Of a stretch of DNA of 11,487 nucleotides, positions 1 through 7,423 are shown in pieces; the first letter of the stretch is position 1, and each line of letters starts with the position of its first letter. The stretch comes from an uncultured Eubacteriales bacterium (GTDB taxonomy: Bacteria; Bacillota; Clostridia; Peptostreptococcales; Anaerovoracaceae). Position numbers and translations under genes: made by a program. The stretch covers positions 1 through 11,487 of the forward strand of contig CAJUEB010000050.1 of the NCBI GenBank assembly GCA_910585135.1. Direction: 5' to 3'. The notes under the pieces are model-generated. The model was not told where the DNA came from. It made no database searches and was given only the letters and a program-made list of their open reading frames with translations.

Positions 1-1
1 G

Positions 2-334
2 GGAGTCGGTATTGGAAATGTGAGGGACGCTCTTAAAACAGTATCACCATTAAGCTATAGTGAGGATAACATTCATTGCCTGCTGATTCAATTGTTTTGC
101 GAGCTGGGTGTTATTGGAGGCTGTTGGTATTGCATTTTGATCATCGCTTTCGTAATAAAAGAGAAAAGCAATATCGTCAGGAAACCATTCACAGCGATGG
201 TAGCTGCCTATTTGATGATAAGCTTACTGGAATTTAGCGGCAGGGAGGCGATGCTGTACTGCATACTGGGTACGTATTTTGCCATATCGCAAGCGGAAAA
301 ACAATTTGGACAGGGGAAAAGGGCGAACGGATGA
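2..334 (+). CDS. Wzy-like polysaccharide polymerase, 3' end only
   Basis: This is the C-terminal 110 residues of a multi-pass membrane protein whose start lies left of the window; the frame is open from position 2, so the GTG at 20 is not the real start. The visible part begins GVGIGN, has His25 in an SEDNIH context, and then LFCELGVIGG running into a hydrophobic helix. This is the layout of the late periplasmic loop and last helices of O-antigen polymerase/ligase (Wzy/WaaL) proteins. Two more hydrophobic stretches (about residues 64-77 and 82-95) precede a short charged tail. Wzy proteins join lipid-linked repeat units outside the membrane. The stop overlaps the next gene's ATG (ATGA), implying translational coupling. 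The call rests on motif spacing and on the glycosyltransferase and flippase neighbours; the substrate cannot be told. Confidence 0.72.
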   Translation, partial: GVGIGNVRDALKTVSPLSYSEDNIHCLLIQLFCELGVIGGCWYCILIIAFVIKEKSNIVRKPFTAMVAAYLMISLLEFSGREAMLYCILGTYFAISQAEKQFGQGKRANG

Positions 335-1431
335 GAAAGAAGGTATTATGTGTCTGTAACACGTATTTTCAACTGCTTACGGTGATTCAGTTAAAGCATA
401 CTTTATTGCGGAACGATTACGTAGCCGTCCTCGTTTCAGACCATTCCAAGAATGCCAGGCAAATCGTCCGGAATTTAAAAGCATTAAATTGTTTTGAAGC
501 AGCCGGGTTTATAGAAACAAAAGGCCTTGATTACGGCGGGCATGGAATGATTAAAAAAATTGCAGGTATTTTTTCAGCCAAAAATGGAAAGCTTGACTGC
601 GAGGTACATCTGCTTGATGCGGTTGTTTTTGATGAATTTATGTATTTTAATAACAGCTTGTCAACGGCTGCAATAGGGGAGCATTTGTACAGAAAAAATA
701 ATGGGCTTGTCTGTTCCCAGTACGAAGAAAGCATCCTTTCCTATGACATTGCGGCAGGGCACGGAAACTTCCGCAAGCTGTCAAACCGGATGAAGGCGGT
801 GTATCTATTACAACTGGCAACTGGGAAAAAAAGGGCTTTTGATTTGTGCCAAAAGTTTTATTGCTATTATCCGGACTGCTACAAGGGCAAATGCAGCACG
901 GTAAAGATTCCTCTCTTAAATGAAAATGAGGAATTTAGGAAAACGATTGCCAAGGTTTTCCAGATTGAAAAAAGCAGCCTTGAATATGAGCAAAAGTATA
1001 TTTTTTTCTCCAGCGTGGGCGATTTCGAGGGAGGGCATCCGATCGGTGAAGTGGATTTGGCGAAACGGATTGCAGGGCTTGTTGGAAAGGAGAACCTTCT
1101 GGTAAAGGTTCATCCGCGGGATAACACCAGGGCATTTGAAAAAGCAGGCTTGAACATTGATAAGAATTCTGATGTGCCATGGGAAGCGATACAGCTCAAT
1201 TACGATTTTAGCAGCCATGTTTTCCTTACGGCGACGTCTACCAGCGTCCTTACAATTAATTTGTTGCTTGAGAAGCATCCTAAAGTGTATTTTTTGTACC
1301 CGCTGTGCGATGTAGCTGGCAATAAAGCGGTAAAGCCATCGATAGAAGCCTTGGAGAGGATTTTTTATGAAGACAATGGATTGCCGTTGTCTGGAATATA
1401 TTTATCAAAAAGGCTAAGCGACATATTGTAA
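331..1431 (+). CDS. GT-B glycosyltransferase, sialyl/polysialyltransferase-like
   Basis: A 366-residue soluble protein. The N-terminus (VLCVCNTYFQLLTVIQL, residues 5-21) resembles the first Rossmann strand and helix of the GT52 and polysialyltransferase (POLYST) families. Residues 259-263 are KVHPR, the HP motif used by these families to bind the CMP moiety. A Ser/Thr-rich strand follows at 300-306 (TATSTSV), like the family's conserved Ser motif. Where sialyltransferases carry an acidic D/E-D/E-G motif this protein has EES (residues 132-134), a candidate catalytic site with the Gly replaced. No signal peptide or membrane helix is seen, so it probably acts at the inner membrane face. It overlaps the polymerase gene by 4 bases. 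Its presence beside kdsB- and kdsC-like genes suggests it transfers a CMP-activated ulosonic acid; that is inference, and another donor is possible. Confidence 0.62.
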   Translation: MRKKVLCVCNTYFQLLTVIQLKHTLLRNDYVAVLVSDHSKNARQIVRNLKALNCFEAAGFIETKGLDYGGHGMIKKIAGIFSAKNGKLDCEVHLLDAVVFDEFMYFNNSLSTAAIGEHLYRKNNGLVCSQYEESILSYDIAAGHGNFRKLSNRMKAVYLLQLATGKKRAFDLCQKFYCYYPDCYKGKCSTVKIPLLNENEEFRKTIAKVFQIEKSSLEYEQKYIFFSSVGDFEGGHPIGEVDLAKRIAGLVGKENLLVKVHPRDNTRAFEKAGLNIDKNSDVPWEAIQLNYDFSSHVFLTATSTSVLTINLLLEKHPKVYFLYPLCDVAGNKAVKPSIEALERIFYEDNGLPLSGIYLSKRLSDIL

Positions 1432-1449
1432 TGTGTTATTGTATCACAT
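1431..1449. repeat. Short near-palindrome in intergenic gap
   Basis: Arms ATGTGTTA and TATCACAT are separated by TTG, with one T:T mismatch. It fills the first half of the 40-base gap between the glycosyltransferase and PP-loop genes. It could be a weak mRNA hairpin or an operator half-site pair. There is no T-run, so it is not a convincing terminator. Confidence 0.25.
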
Positions 1450-1471
1450 ATGAAAAAGGGTTTTAGAGCGA

Positions 1472-2752
1472 ATGGGAAACTACATAACAATAGGGACTCC
1501 TTATATAAGTGAAAGTGAAGAACATATGCGCTTAAATGCAGAAACGGTATGGTGCTTCGATGGGCTGGTTATTCATAATACCCTTTTCTTTGAGGTTGAA
1601 AAAAAATGGGGTGGGTATCTGATATGCGATCGCAGTGATGCTTTCGTGTTGGCTTTGTTGGAACTGGCAATGGAAAAAAAGTGTGACATCAAATATCAAG
1701 CGCCATTGTCGGAAACCCTTAAATATCAGTTGGAACAGTATTTCATAACTGTTTATTCAAGGAAACTCAAAGGGCTTTCCCCAATCAAACTGCTCGGGAA
1801 GACAACCATTGAAGTGCCGGAATCCGTAGGCGTTGCGGGAACGGGGTTTTCGGGCGGGGTAGATTCATTCTATTCAGTCCTTTCCCATTTGGATAGTGTA
1901 TATCCATCGAAAAGGGTTACTCATGTCCTTCTTGCAGTCAATGGGGCAGCACTTACAGGAATGTCGGAAGCCATTGATCAGCGATGGTTTGAGGATCTCA
2001 AATATAAGTTTTTCCCGATTACGAAGGAACTTGGCGTGGAACTTGTTTGTGTAAATTCTAATATCTCGCTTTTAAATCAATATAAAAAAACGCTAAAAGG
2101 AGGGGATTGCATCGTCACATCAAGTTTTGTGCATGCGCTTCGTAAATTGTTTGGCACCTACTATTGGGCTTCATCATATGAGGCGGATATACTTGACTTC
2201 ACTGGTGAGGATCCATGCTTCATGGAACCATTTGCGGTGCCTTTGATGAGTGTTGAGGGGCTCAGGTTTTATCATTCTGGGTGCGAGGCGAACCGCGTTG
2301 AAAAAGTAGCCTATATTGCGGACAATCCCATCGTGCAGAAGTCATTGACTGTCTGCGGGGAATCAGAAAATTGCGGGTACTGTGTTAAATGCCTGCGGAC
2401 AATGACCGAACTGTATTCGTTAAATAAATTGGAAAAATTTGATGCGGTTTTTAATGTGGAAGAATATAAGAGGAACTTGTCATCAAAAATTGCGAGAGAA
2501 CTTGTAATGGATCATCTTCCTTTTACGACAGATATCTTAGCGAGCATGGAGCAAAATAATGTCCATGTTCCGATATCATCATACTTAAAGAAAATTTTCA
2601 TTTTCACGCCGTATTATTTTTTTAAGAAGAAGCTCAGGAACAATAAGGTGTTCATGAAGTTATGGTATGAAAAAGGCTGGTCGGAACGGCTGGGTGAAGG
2701 AAGGCGGCGGGAAGAAGTCATGAAAGCGCGAATGGAAGGAAAAGGAAAATAA
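1472..2752 (+). CDS. PP-loop ATPase with Cys4 zinc motif, QueC-like
   Basis: A 426-residue protein. Residues 127-132 are SGGVDS, the pyrophosphate-binding PP-loop of N-type ATP pyrophosphatases. Residues 295-307 carry C-x5-C-x2-C-x2-C (Cys295, 301, 304, 307) followed by LRT, closely resembling the zinc site of 7-cyano-7-deazaguanine synthase QueC and related PP-loop proteins. The preceding stretch (CEANRVEKVAYIADNP, 271-286) also fits that group. QueC activates a carboxylate with ATP and amidates it. The first 115 residues and the Lys/Arg-rich last 110 residues are not part of a QueC core, and no queuosine genes are nearby. Set between a glycosyltransferase and a flippase gene, it probably modifies a sugar precursor, perhaps by amidation or ligation; the true reaction is unknown. 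The ribosome site is weak (AGAG four bases before the ATG). Confidence 0.7.
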   Translation: MGNYITIGTPYISESEEHMRLNAETVWCFDGLVIHNTLFFEVEKKWGGYLICDRSDAFVLALLELAMEKKCDIKYQAPLSETLKYQLEQYFITVYSRKLKGLSPIKLLGKTTIEVPESVGVAGTGFSGGVDSFYSVLSHLDSVYPSKRVTHVLLAVNGAALTGMSEAIDQRWFEDLKYKFFPITKELGVELVCVNSNISLLNQYKKTLKGGDCIVTSSFVHALRKLFGTYYWASSYEADILDFTGEDPCFMEPFAVPLMSVEGLRFYHSGCEANRVEKVAYIADNPIVQKSLTVCGESENCGYCVKCLRTMTELYSLNKLEKFDAVFNVEEYKRNLSSKIARELVMDHLPFTTDILASMEQNNVHVPISSYLKKIFIFTPYYFFKKKLRNNKVFMKLWYEKGWSERLGEGRRREEVMKARMEGKGK

Positions 2753-2757
2753 TCCGT

Positions 2758-4188
2758 ATGTGGAATCGTGTTAAGGCAAAATACAATGCCATGTCCTTGC
2801 CCATGAAGGCATCGCTGCTTTTCATGGTATGCGGGCTCATGCAGAAAGGAATCGCATTCCTTATTGTGCCTGTATTTACCAGGATCATGCCTGCGGAAGC
2901 ATATGGGCAGTATTCCGTATTTCTGTCATGGTATCAAATTATTATGGTATTTGCCACGCTTAATATGTGGAATTACCTGATTAACAATGGCATGACAAAA
3001 TACGGGGATGACAGGAGTAATTTTATCGCTTCGTTACAAGGACTGAGTACGGCAATAACGGCTGCATTGTTTATTGCATATATCCCGTTGTCGGGCAGTT
3101 GGGAAAAAGCAACAGGCCTTTCCTTTTCCGTGATGGCACTGATGCTTATCGAACTCCTTTTCATGCCGTCATTTGAATATTATTGTGCAGTGAAGCGGTA
3201 TGATTATAAAGCCGAAAAAGTTGTTGCCATGACGCTTTTTATGGCCGTGCTGATCCCGCTTGTCTCGATCCCATTAATCCTTGTGTCGGATGACAAAGGC
3301 TTCGCAGCAATATTCGGAAGGGTAAGCGCATCGATTGTTGTATACGGGATTGTGTTCGTGCATTTACTGCGCTGCAATCATAAAATTTATAATAAGGAAT
3401 ACTGGCGGTATGCACTGAAATTCAACTTGCCGCTTATCCCGCATTTCCTTTCTCTGGTTATTTTGCAGCAATCAGACCGAATCATGGTTGAGCGGATGTG
3501 CGGGAGTGCGGATGCAGCGGTTTATTCCGTGGCATACCAGGCGGCGATGGCATTGCAAATTCTCAATGTGGCTATTTTGAATTCCTTCATACCGTACACA
3601 TATAAAGCAATTAAGGATAATGAAAGGGAAAAGGTAGGAAAAACTGCGTTGCGGCTGCTCGCATGCGTAGGAGGGTTGAATGTTTTTGCTGCATTGTTTG
3701 CGCCGGAAATTATTTGCATCCTGGCGCCGGAAGAATATTTTGATGCCGTCTATGTCATTCCCCCGGTTGCCATGAGCAATATGTTTATGTTTTTATTCAA
3801 TTTGTTTGCAAACATAGAATACTATTGGGGGGAAACGAGGTATGTTGCCATCGCATCGCTGGCTAGCGCGGTGGCAAACGTTGCATTGAACTATTTTTTC
3901 ATAAAACAATATGGCTTTATTGCGGCAGGCTTTACGACGCTTTTCTGTTATATGTTGTTAAGTGTGTGTCACTACTTTTTCATGAAAAAGGTATGCAGAC
4001 AGTATATGGATGGGTACAATGTATATAATGCGAAGATGATTGCTTTAATCTCAGCTATTTTTACAACAGGCGCATTGCTCGTTATTGCAGTATACGATAT
4101 AGGGTTTATCAGGTATATGGTAGCAGGCATATGCATTGTTAGTGTAGTCATTCAGAAAAAGAGGGGTAAGTTATGCGGGATGCAATAG
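2758..4188 (+). CDS. Wzx-type polysaccharide flippase (MOP/PST family)
   Basis: A 476-residue, strongly hydrophobic protein with about a dozen or more membrane helices across its whole length. The N-terminal stretch at residues 31-58, containing TRIMPAEAYGQYSV, is the characteristic opening of polysaccharide-transporter flippases of the MOP superfamily, and a second repeat near residues 220-245 (FNLPLIPHF, then QQSDRIMVERM) matches the start of their C-terminal half. Such proteins move undecaprenyl-linked oligosaccharide repeats across the membrane. The gene starts 5 bases after the PP-loop gene, with AAGGAAAAGG as ribosome site. Its TAG stop falls inside sequence that aligns with the start of the galE fossil, so its last few residues may be derived from, or trimmed by, that remnant. 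Length is normal for the family, so it is probably functional. Confidence 0.9.
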   Translation: MWNRVKAKYNAMSLPMKASLLFMVCGLMQKGIAFLIVPVFTRIMPAEAYGQYSVFLSWYQIIMVFATLNMWNYLINNGMTKYGDDRSNFIASLQGLSTAITAALFIAYIPLSGSWEKATGLSFSVMALMLIELLFMPSFEYYCAVKRYDYKAEKVVAMTLFMAVLIPLVSIPLILVSDDKGFAAIFGRVSASIVVYGIVFVHLLRCNHKIYNKEYWRYALKFNLPLIPHFLSLVILQQSDRIMVERMCGSADAAVYSVAYQAAMALQILNVAILNSFIPYTYKAIKDNEREKVGKTALRLLACVGGLNVFAALFAPEIICILAPEEYFDAVYVIPPVAMSNMFMFLFNLFANIEYYWGETRYVAIASLASAVANVALNYFFIKQYGFIAAGFTTLFCYMLLSVCHYFFMKKVCRQYMDGYNVYNAKMIALISAIFTTGALLVIAVYDIGFIRYMVAGICIVSVVIQKKRGKLCGMQ

Positions 4189-4371
4189 CAACCGTAGTGT
4201 CATACAGCACATTGAAAAAGTGGCAGGGGATCTGGCTGCCTATAGCGTTGAAGTGTTTTGAAAACAACCTTTTTTCATTGATTGCCGCGCTGAAAACGAT
4301 GAAGATCTTTTAGCTGGAAAGCAGAAAAGACACCGAAGGACATATACTGGGATGCATGGCAGCGGCAGTTT
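4184..4371 (+). pseudogene. galE-like epimerase fossil in three frames
   Basis: Three blocks match the intact GalE-like protein encoded at 7424-8449. Block 1 (from 4184) reads NSNRSVIQHIEKVAG then DLAAYSVEV, against NSSPEVIKRIEGAAG then RLAAYDVDA. Block 2 (4248-4310) reads LKCFENNLFSLIAALKTMKIF minus its last residue in the next frame, against LKYYENNLRALIATLKVMKDF of the intact gene. Block 3 (from 4315) reads WKAEKTPKDIYWDAW, against WEAEKTLEQMCRDAW. The sequence between blocks is missing: about 110 bases between 1 and 2, where both flanks share TTGA, and several hundred between 2 and 3. Identity is only moderate, so it is an old relative and not a recent copy of the neighbouring gene. It fills much of the 327-base gap between the flippase and kdsB-like genes and cannot encode a working enzyme. 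Confidence 0.75.
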
Positions 4372-4400
4372 TCATCGTTACGACTTGGAAGCGGAAAAAG

Positions 4401-4425
4401 TAAAACAAATGGACCATTTGTTTTA
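4401..4425. repeat. 25-bp perfect palindrome with 1-base centre
   Basis: Arm TAAAACAAATGG (4401-4412) and its exact complement (4414-4425) flank a single A. It lies after the galE fossil and about 90 bases before the kdsB-like start. The A-rich left arm and T-rich right arm could act as a weak bidirectional terminator hairpin, but the stem is AT-rich; an operator is equally possible. Between it and position 4502 I see nothing else recognisable. Confidence 0.5.
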
Positions 4426-4515
4426 TCAAAGGTTCACGATGCCAAGGGTGGCCTTATGCAGGAACTGTATTTGAGCCATATTCAGTAAAGCGATAAAATA
4501 TATTGGAGGCATAGC

Positions 4516-5247
4516 ATGAAGATAATAGGCGTGATCCCTGCAAGATACAGTTCGAGCAGATTCCCGGGGAAGCCACTGGCAGATATAAACGGGAAACCCA
4601 TGATATGGTGGGTGTATGAACAATGCAAAAAAGTTCCAGAACTTGATGCCGTTTATGTGGCGACCGATGATGAAAGAATTGAACGCATATGCAAAAAGCA
4701 TCACATGGATGCAATAATGACGTCAGCCCAGCATAAGACCGGGACGGACCGGGTTGGGGAAGTGGCAGAAAAAATTGAGGGGGACCTTTTTATCAACATA
4801 CAGGGGGATGAACCGTTAATAGAGCCGGAAATGATACAGCAAGTCATAGGGATTTTTCAGGACCCATCAGTATATTTCGGCACATTGAAAAAGGAAATAA
4901 ATGGGCGGGACATTATAGAAGCAGAAAGTACGGTTAAAGTGGTTACGGACAGAAAGGGTGATGCCATGTATTTTTCACGATCAGTAATACCTTCCAACCG
5001 GAAAGAGAAGACGAAAGCAAAAACGTACCGGCATGTCGGGATATACGCGTACAGGAAAGATTTCCTATTGGAATTTGCGAAATTGTCACAGCCGGATATA
5101 GAGCTCGGGGAGGCAATAGAGCCCCTGAGGGCGATGTATAACGGCTATAAGGTCCGCGTCATGGAGACGGAGTACGAAAGCATAGGCGTGGATTTGCCAG
5201 AGCATATTGAAATTGTGAAAGAAAAGATGAGGAAAAGAAATGTATGA
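4516..5247 (+). CDS. kdsB: CMP-ulosonic acid synthase, KdsB-like cytidylyltransferase
   Basis: A 243-residue protein, the normal KdsB length. It carries the family motifs in order: PARYSSSRFPGKPL (8-21) for CTP binding, DINGKPMI (23-30), VATDD (48-52), TGTDR (75-79), IQGDEPLI (95-102) with the metal-binding Asp, YFSR (152-155), RHVGIYAYR (172-180) and GVD (224-226). KdsB couples CTP with Kdo, giving CMP-Kdo and pyrophosphate in the cytoplasm. Near the substrate-binding region it has the sequence IEPLR where KdsB usually has LEQLR, so the sugar may be a Kdo variant. A Gram-positive cell has no lipopolysaccharide, so the product presumably feeds a capsule or wall polymer. TTGGAGG (4503-4509) is the ribosome site. 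The 3' end overlaps the aldolase gene by 8 bases. The family call is firm; the exact sugar is not known. Confidence 0.9.
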   Translation: MKIIGVIPARYSSSRFPGKPLADINGKPMIWWVYEQCKKVPELDAVYVATDDERIERICKKHHMDAIMTSAQHKTGTDRVGEVAEKIEGDLFINIQGDEPLIEPEMIQQVIGIFQDPSVYFGTLKKEINGRDIIEAESTVKVVTDRKGDAMYFSRSVIPSNRKEKTKAKTYRHVGIYAYRKDFLLEFAKLSQPDIELGEAIEPLRAMYNGYKVRVMETEYESIGVDLPEHIEIVKEKMRKRNV

Positions 5248-6859
5248 TGCAATGCATGCAAAACTGTTGGACTGTACGTTGCGTGACGGGGCATATTTGC
5301 TTGATAAAACCTTTGGCGGTGAAACGATAAAAGGGATCATCCAAGGCCTTGTTAATGCAAAAGTAGATTTGATAGAAATGGGTTTTTTGCAGGATGAAGG
5401 GCAAGGGGAAGGGAAAACGGTTTTCCTAAACAGCAAAGATGCAGAAAAGTATGTCCCGCCAGGGCGTGGCAGCACCCTGTTTGCAGTGCTTGCTGATTAT
5501 AGCAGGTATTCCATTGGGCATCTGGATGCCTATACGGGGAAATCATTTGATGCAGTCCGGGAATGCTTTTTTAAGAAAGAACGGCATGGGGCACTGGAGG
5601 CTTGCAGGGAAATTAAGGACAAAGGGTATCTGTTGTTTGTGCAGCCGGTAGACATCTTAGGCTACACGGACGCAGAACTGGTTGAATTCATCCAGGAGGT
5701 AAATAAGGTAGAGCCATATTGTTTTTCGATAGTGGATACATTCGGCTCGATGTACGTGGATGATTTGCAGAGGGTATTTAGCCTGCTTGATCATAATTTG
5801 GCCTTAACGTGCAGGATTGGGTTTCATTCCCACAATAACCTGCAAATGTCCAGTGCTTTGTGCCAGGAATTTCTCAGGTTGTCATTTGGGAAACGGCAAG
5901 CCATCGTAGACTCCACGATTTCGGGGATGGGAAGGGGGGCGGGGAATACCCCTACAGAGCTGGTGATGCAGTACATGGTGGATAAACTGGGATATTCATA
6001 TGATATCGATTCCCTTTTAGATACCATTGACAACTATATGGAAAATATATGGACAAAATGTAATTGGGGATATTCAACGCCGTTTTTTATTGCAGGATGC
6101 TATGGGGCCCATGTAAATAATATTATGTATTTGAAACAAAAAAACAGCATCCGGTCAAAAGATATTCGGTACATTTTAAATAAGATAGGTGATGTGAAAA
6201 GAAAACGGTATGACTATGGTTTATTGGAAAACACATATATGGAGTATGTAAAAGCGGAAATAGACGACAGCAGAAGCATGGCAAGGCTGGGCCAAGTAAT
6301 AAGCGGCAGAAAAGTATTGGTGATTGCGCCAGGGCATACGGTATATGAATATGCAGAGCAGATCAATGAATACATCAAAAAAAATTCCCCCCTGACCATA
6401 GCGATAAATTTTATACCTGAAAGTATTAAAATTGATTATTTGTACATGAGCAATGCCAGGCGGTACGATTACTGGACCAAACAGGAAAGCTTCAGGCATG
6501 TCAAGAGGATACTGACTTCAAATTTGAAAAGGGAGAGCGACGCGGATAATGTTGTTTCATTTTTGCGGTTGATAAAATGTGGGTTTTCACATGTGGATAA
6601 TTCAGCTTTAATGTTGCTCAGGTTGTTAGACCAGCTGCATGCAGGGGAAATTGCCATAGCAGGACTGGATGGGTACAGCCCTGGCAATACAAAGAGTAAC
6701 TATGCCGACAGCAGGATAGAAATAGTGAACACATATGAGGACCCGGTGCAGCTTAACATTGAGATTGGGGAAATGCTTCAGGATTACATGAAGACCAGAC
6801 AAAACAATATTCCTTTGGCATTCATAACCCCGACACGTTTTGCTGGCATTATAGAATAG
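5240..6859 (+). CDS. Two-domain DRE-TIM (HMGL-like) aldolase
   Basis: A 539-residue protein. Residues 10-17 (LDCTLRDG) are the metal and substrate motif of the DRE-TIM metallolyases (HMG-CoA lyase, isopropylmalate synthase, 4-hydroxy-2-oxovalerate aldolase). DTFG (166-169), GFHSHNN (194-200, metal-ligand His196 and His198) and GMGRGAGNTPTE (229-240) complete the barrel, which ends near residue 300. The remaining 200 or so residues are a second domain opening GRKVLVIAPGHTV (356-368), a Rossmann-like strand and loop, with IDYLYMSNARRYDYW (398-412) and AIAGLDGYS (472-480); I do not recognise its activity. The gene sits between kdsB- and kdsC-like genes, where an ulosonic acid synthase is expected, so it may condense pyruvate or a related keto acid with a sugar aldehyde. 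The start at 5240 is backed by AGGAAAAG 7 bases upstream. Confidence 0.82.
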   Translation: MYDAMHAKLLDCTLRDGAYLLDKTFGGETIKGIIQGLVNAKVDLIEMGFLQDEGQGEGKTVFLNSKDAEKYVPPGRGSTLFAVLADYSRYSIGHLDAYTGKSFDAVRECFFKKERHGALEACREIKDKGYLLFVQPVDILGYTDAELVEFIQEVNKVEPYCFSIVDTFGSMYVDDLQRVFSLLDHNLALTCRIGFHSHNNLQMSSALCQEFLRLSFGKRQAIVDSTISGMGRGAGNTPTELVMQYMVDKLGYSYDIDSLLDTIDNYMENIWTKCNWGYSTPFFIAGCYGAHVNNIMYLKQKNSIRSKDIRYILNKIGDVKRKRYDYGLLENTYMEYVKAEIDDSRSMARLGQVISGRKVLVIAPGHTVYEYAEQINEYIKKNSPLTIAINFIPESIKIDYLYMSNARRYDYWTKQESFRHVKRILTSNLKRESDADNVVSFLRLIKCGFSHVDNSALMLLRLLDQLHAGEIAIAGLDGYSPGNTKSNYADSRIEIVNTYEDPVQLNIEIGEMLQDYMKTRQNNIPLAFITPTRFAGIIE

Positions 6860-6869
6860 AGGTGGCAGG

Positions 6870-7382
6870 GTGAAAAGAATAAAGTTTATCGTAATGGACG
6901 TGGACGGCACATTGACGGATGGAAAAATCCATATAGGGGCAAACGGGGAATTATTCAAAACATTTGACGTGAAAGACGGATATGCGATCAAGGATATGCT
7001 CCCGGAATACGGGCTGATCCCAATCATTATTACTGCGCGCAGTAGCAGGATGCTGGAGCATCGCTGTAATGAACTGGATATTGAATATGTATATCAGGGC
7101 GTGAGGGATAAGCGGCACAAGCTCATGGAAATATTAGAGGAACAAGGCCAACAAGATAATGTGGATTACTCGTATAAAGATTGTGCATACATAGGGGACG
7201 ACATACTGGATTTACAGTGCATGAAACCGATCAAGGATGCTGGCGGGCTGGCAGGCTGCCCGGCGGATGCAGTGCAAGAAGTTAAAGCAATATCAGATTA
7301 CGTTTGCTCTAAAAATGGGGGCGATGGGGCTGTCCGGGAATTTATAGAATGGGTTATATCTTTTGAAAAAGAAACCAAATGA
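6870..7382 (+). CDS. kdsC: KdsC-like HAD phosphatase
   Basis: A 170-residue HAD-superfamily protein of the KdsC / ulosonate-phosphate phosphatase group, which has no cap domain and usually forms tetramers. Motif I is MDVDGTLTDG (9-18; nucleophile Asp10, acid Asp12), motif II is ITARSS (54-59), and motif III is YIGDDILDL (107-115). The C-terminal NGGDGAVREFIE (149-160) matches the GGxGAVRE tail that KdsC inserts into a neighbouring subunit's active site. KdsC removes the phosphate from Kdo 8-phosphate before CMP activation, so here it would supply the free ulosonic acid to the KdsB-like enzyme. It implies that the condensation product is phosphorylated. Translation starts at GTG, preceded by AGAGGTGG (6858-6865), 10 bases after the aldolase stop. 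Confidence 0.88.
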   Translation: MKRIKFIVMDVDGTLTDGKIHIGANGELFKTFDVKDGYAIKDMLPEYGLIPIIITARSSRMLEHRCNELDIEYVYQGVRDKRHKLMEILEEQGQQDNVDYSYKDCAYIGDDILDLQCMKPIKDAGGLAGCPADAVQEVKAISDYVCSKNGGDGAVREFIEWVISFEKETK

Positions 7383-7423
7383 ACATTTTGGCAAAACAAT
7401 CCTTCAGGAAGGGAAATGGAGCG

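Noticed and set aside
4372..4487. Continued open frame after the galE fossil's third block
   Set aside because: It contains no recognisable domain, runs through the palindrome, and is too short and unlike its neighbours to call a gene.
4471..4499. Promoter-like TTGAGC and TAAAAT separated by 17 bases upstream of kdsB
   Set aside because: The expected transcript start would fall inside the TTGGAGG ribosome site at 4503-4509, leaving no usable leader.
7379..7423. Upstream ATG extending GalE by 15 residues
   Set aside because: The added residues are unlike any GalE N-terminus, and the ATG at 7424 has a well-spaced AGGAAGGG and puts the glycine motif in its usual place.
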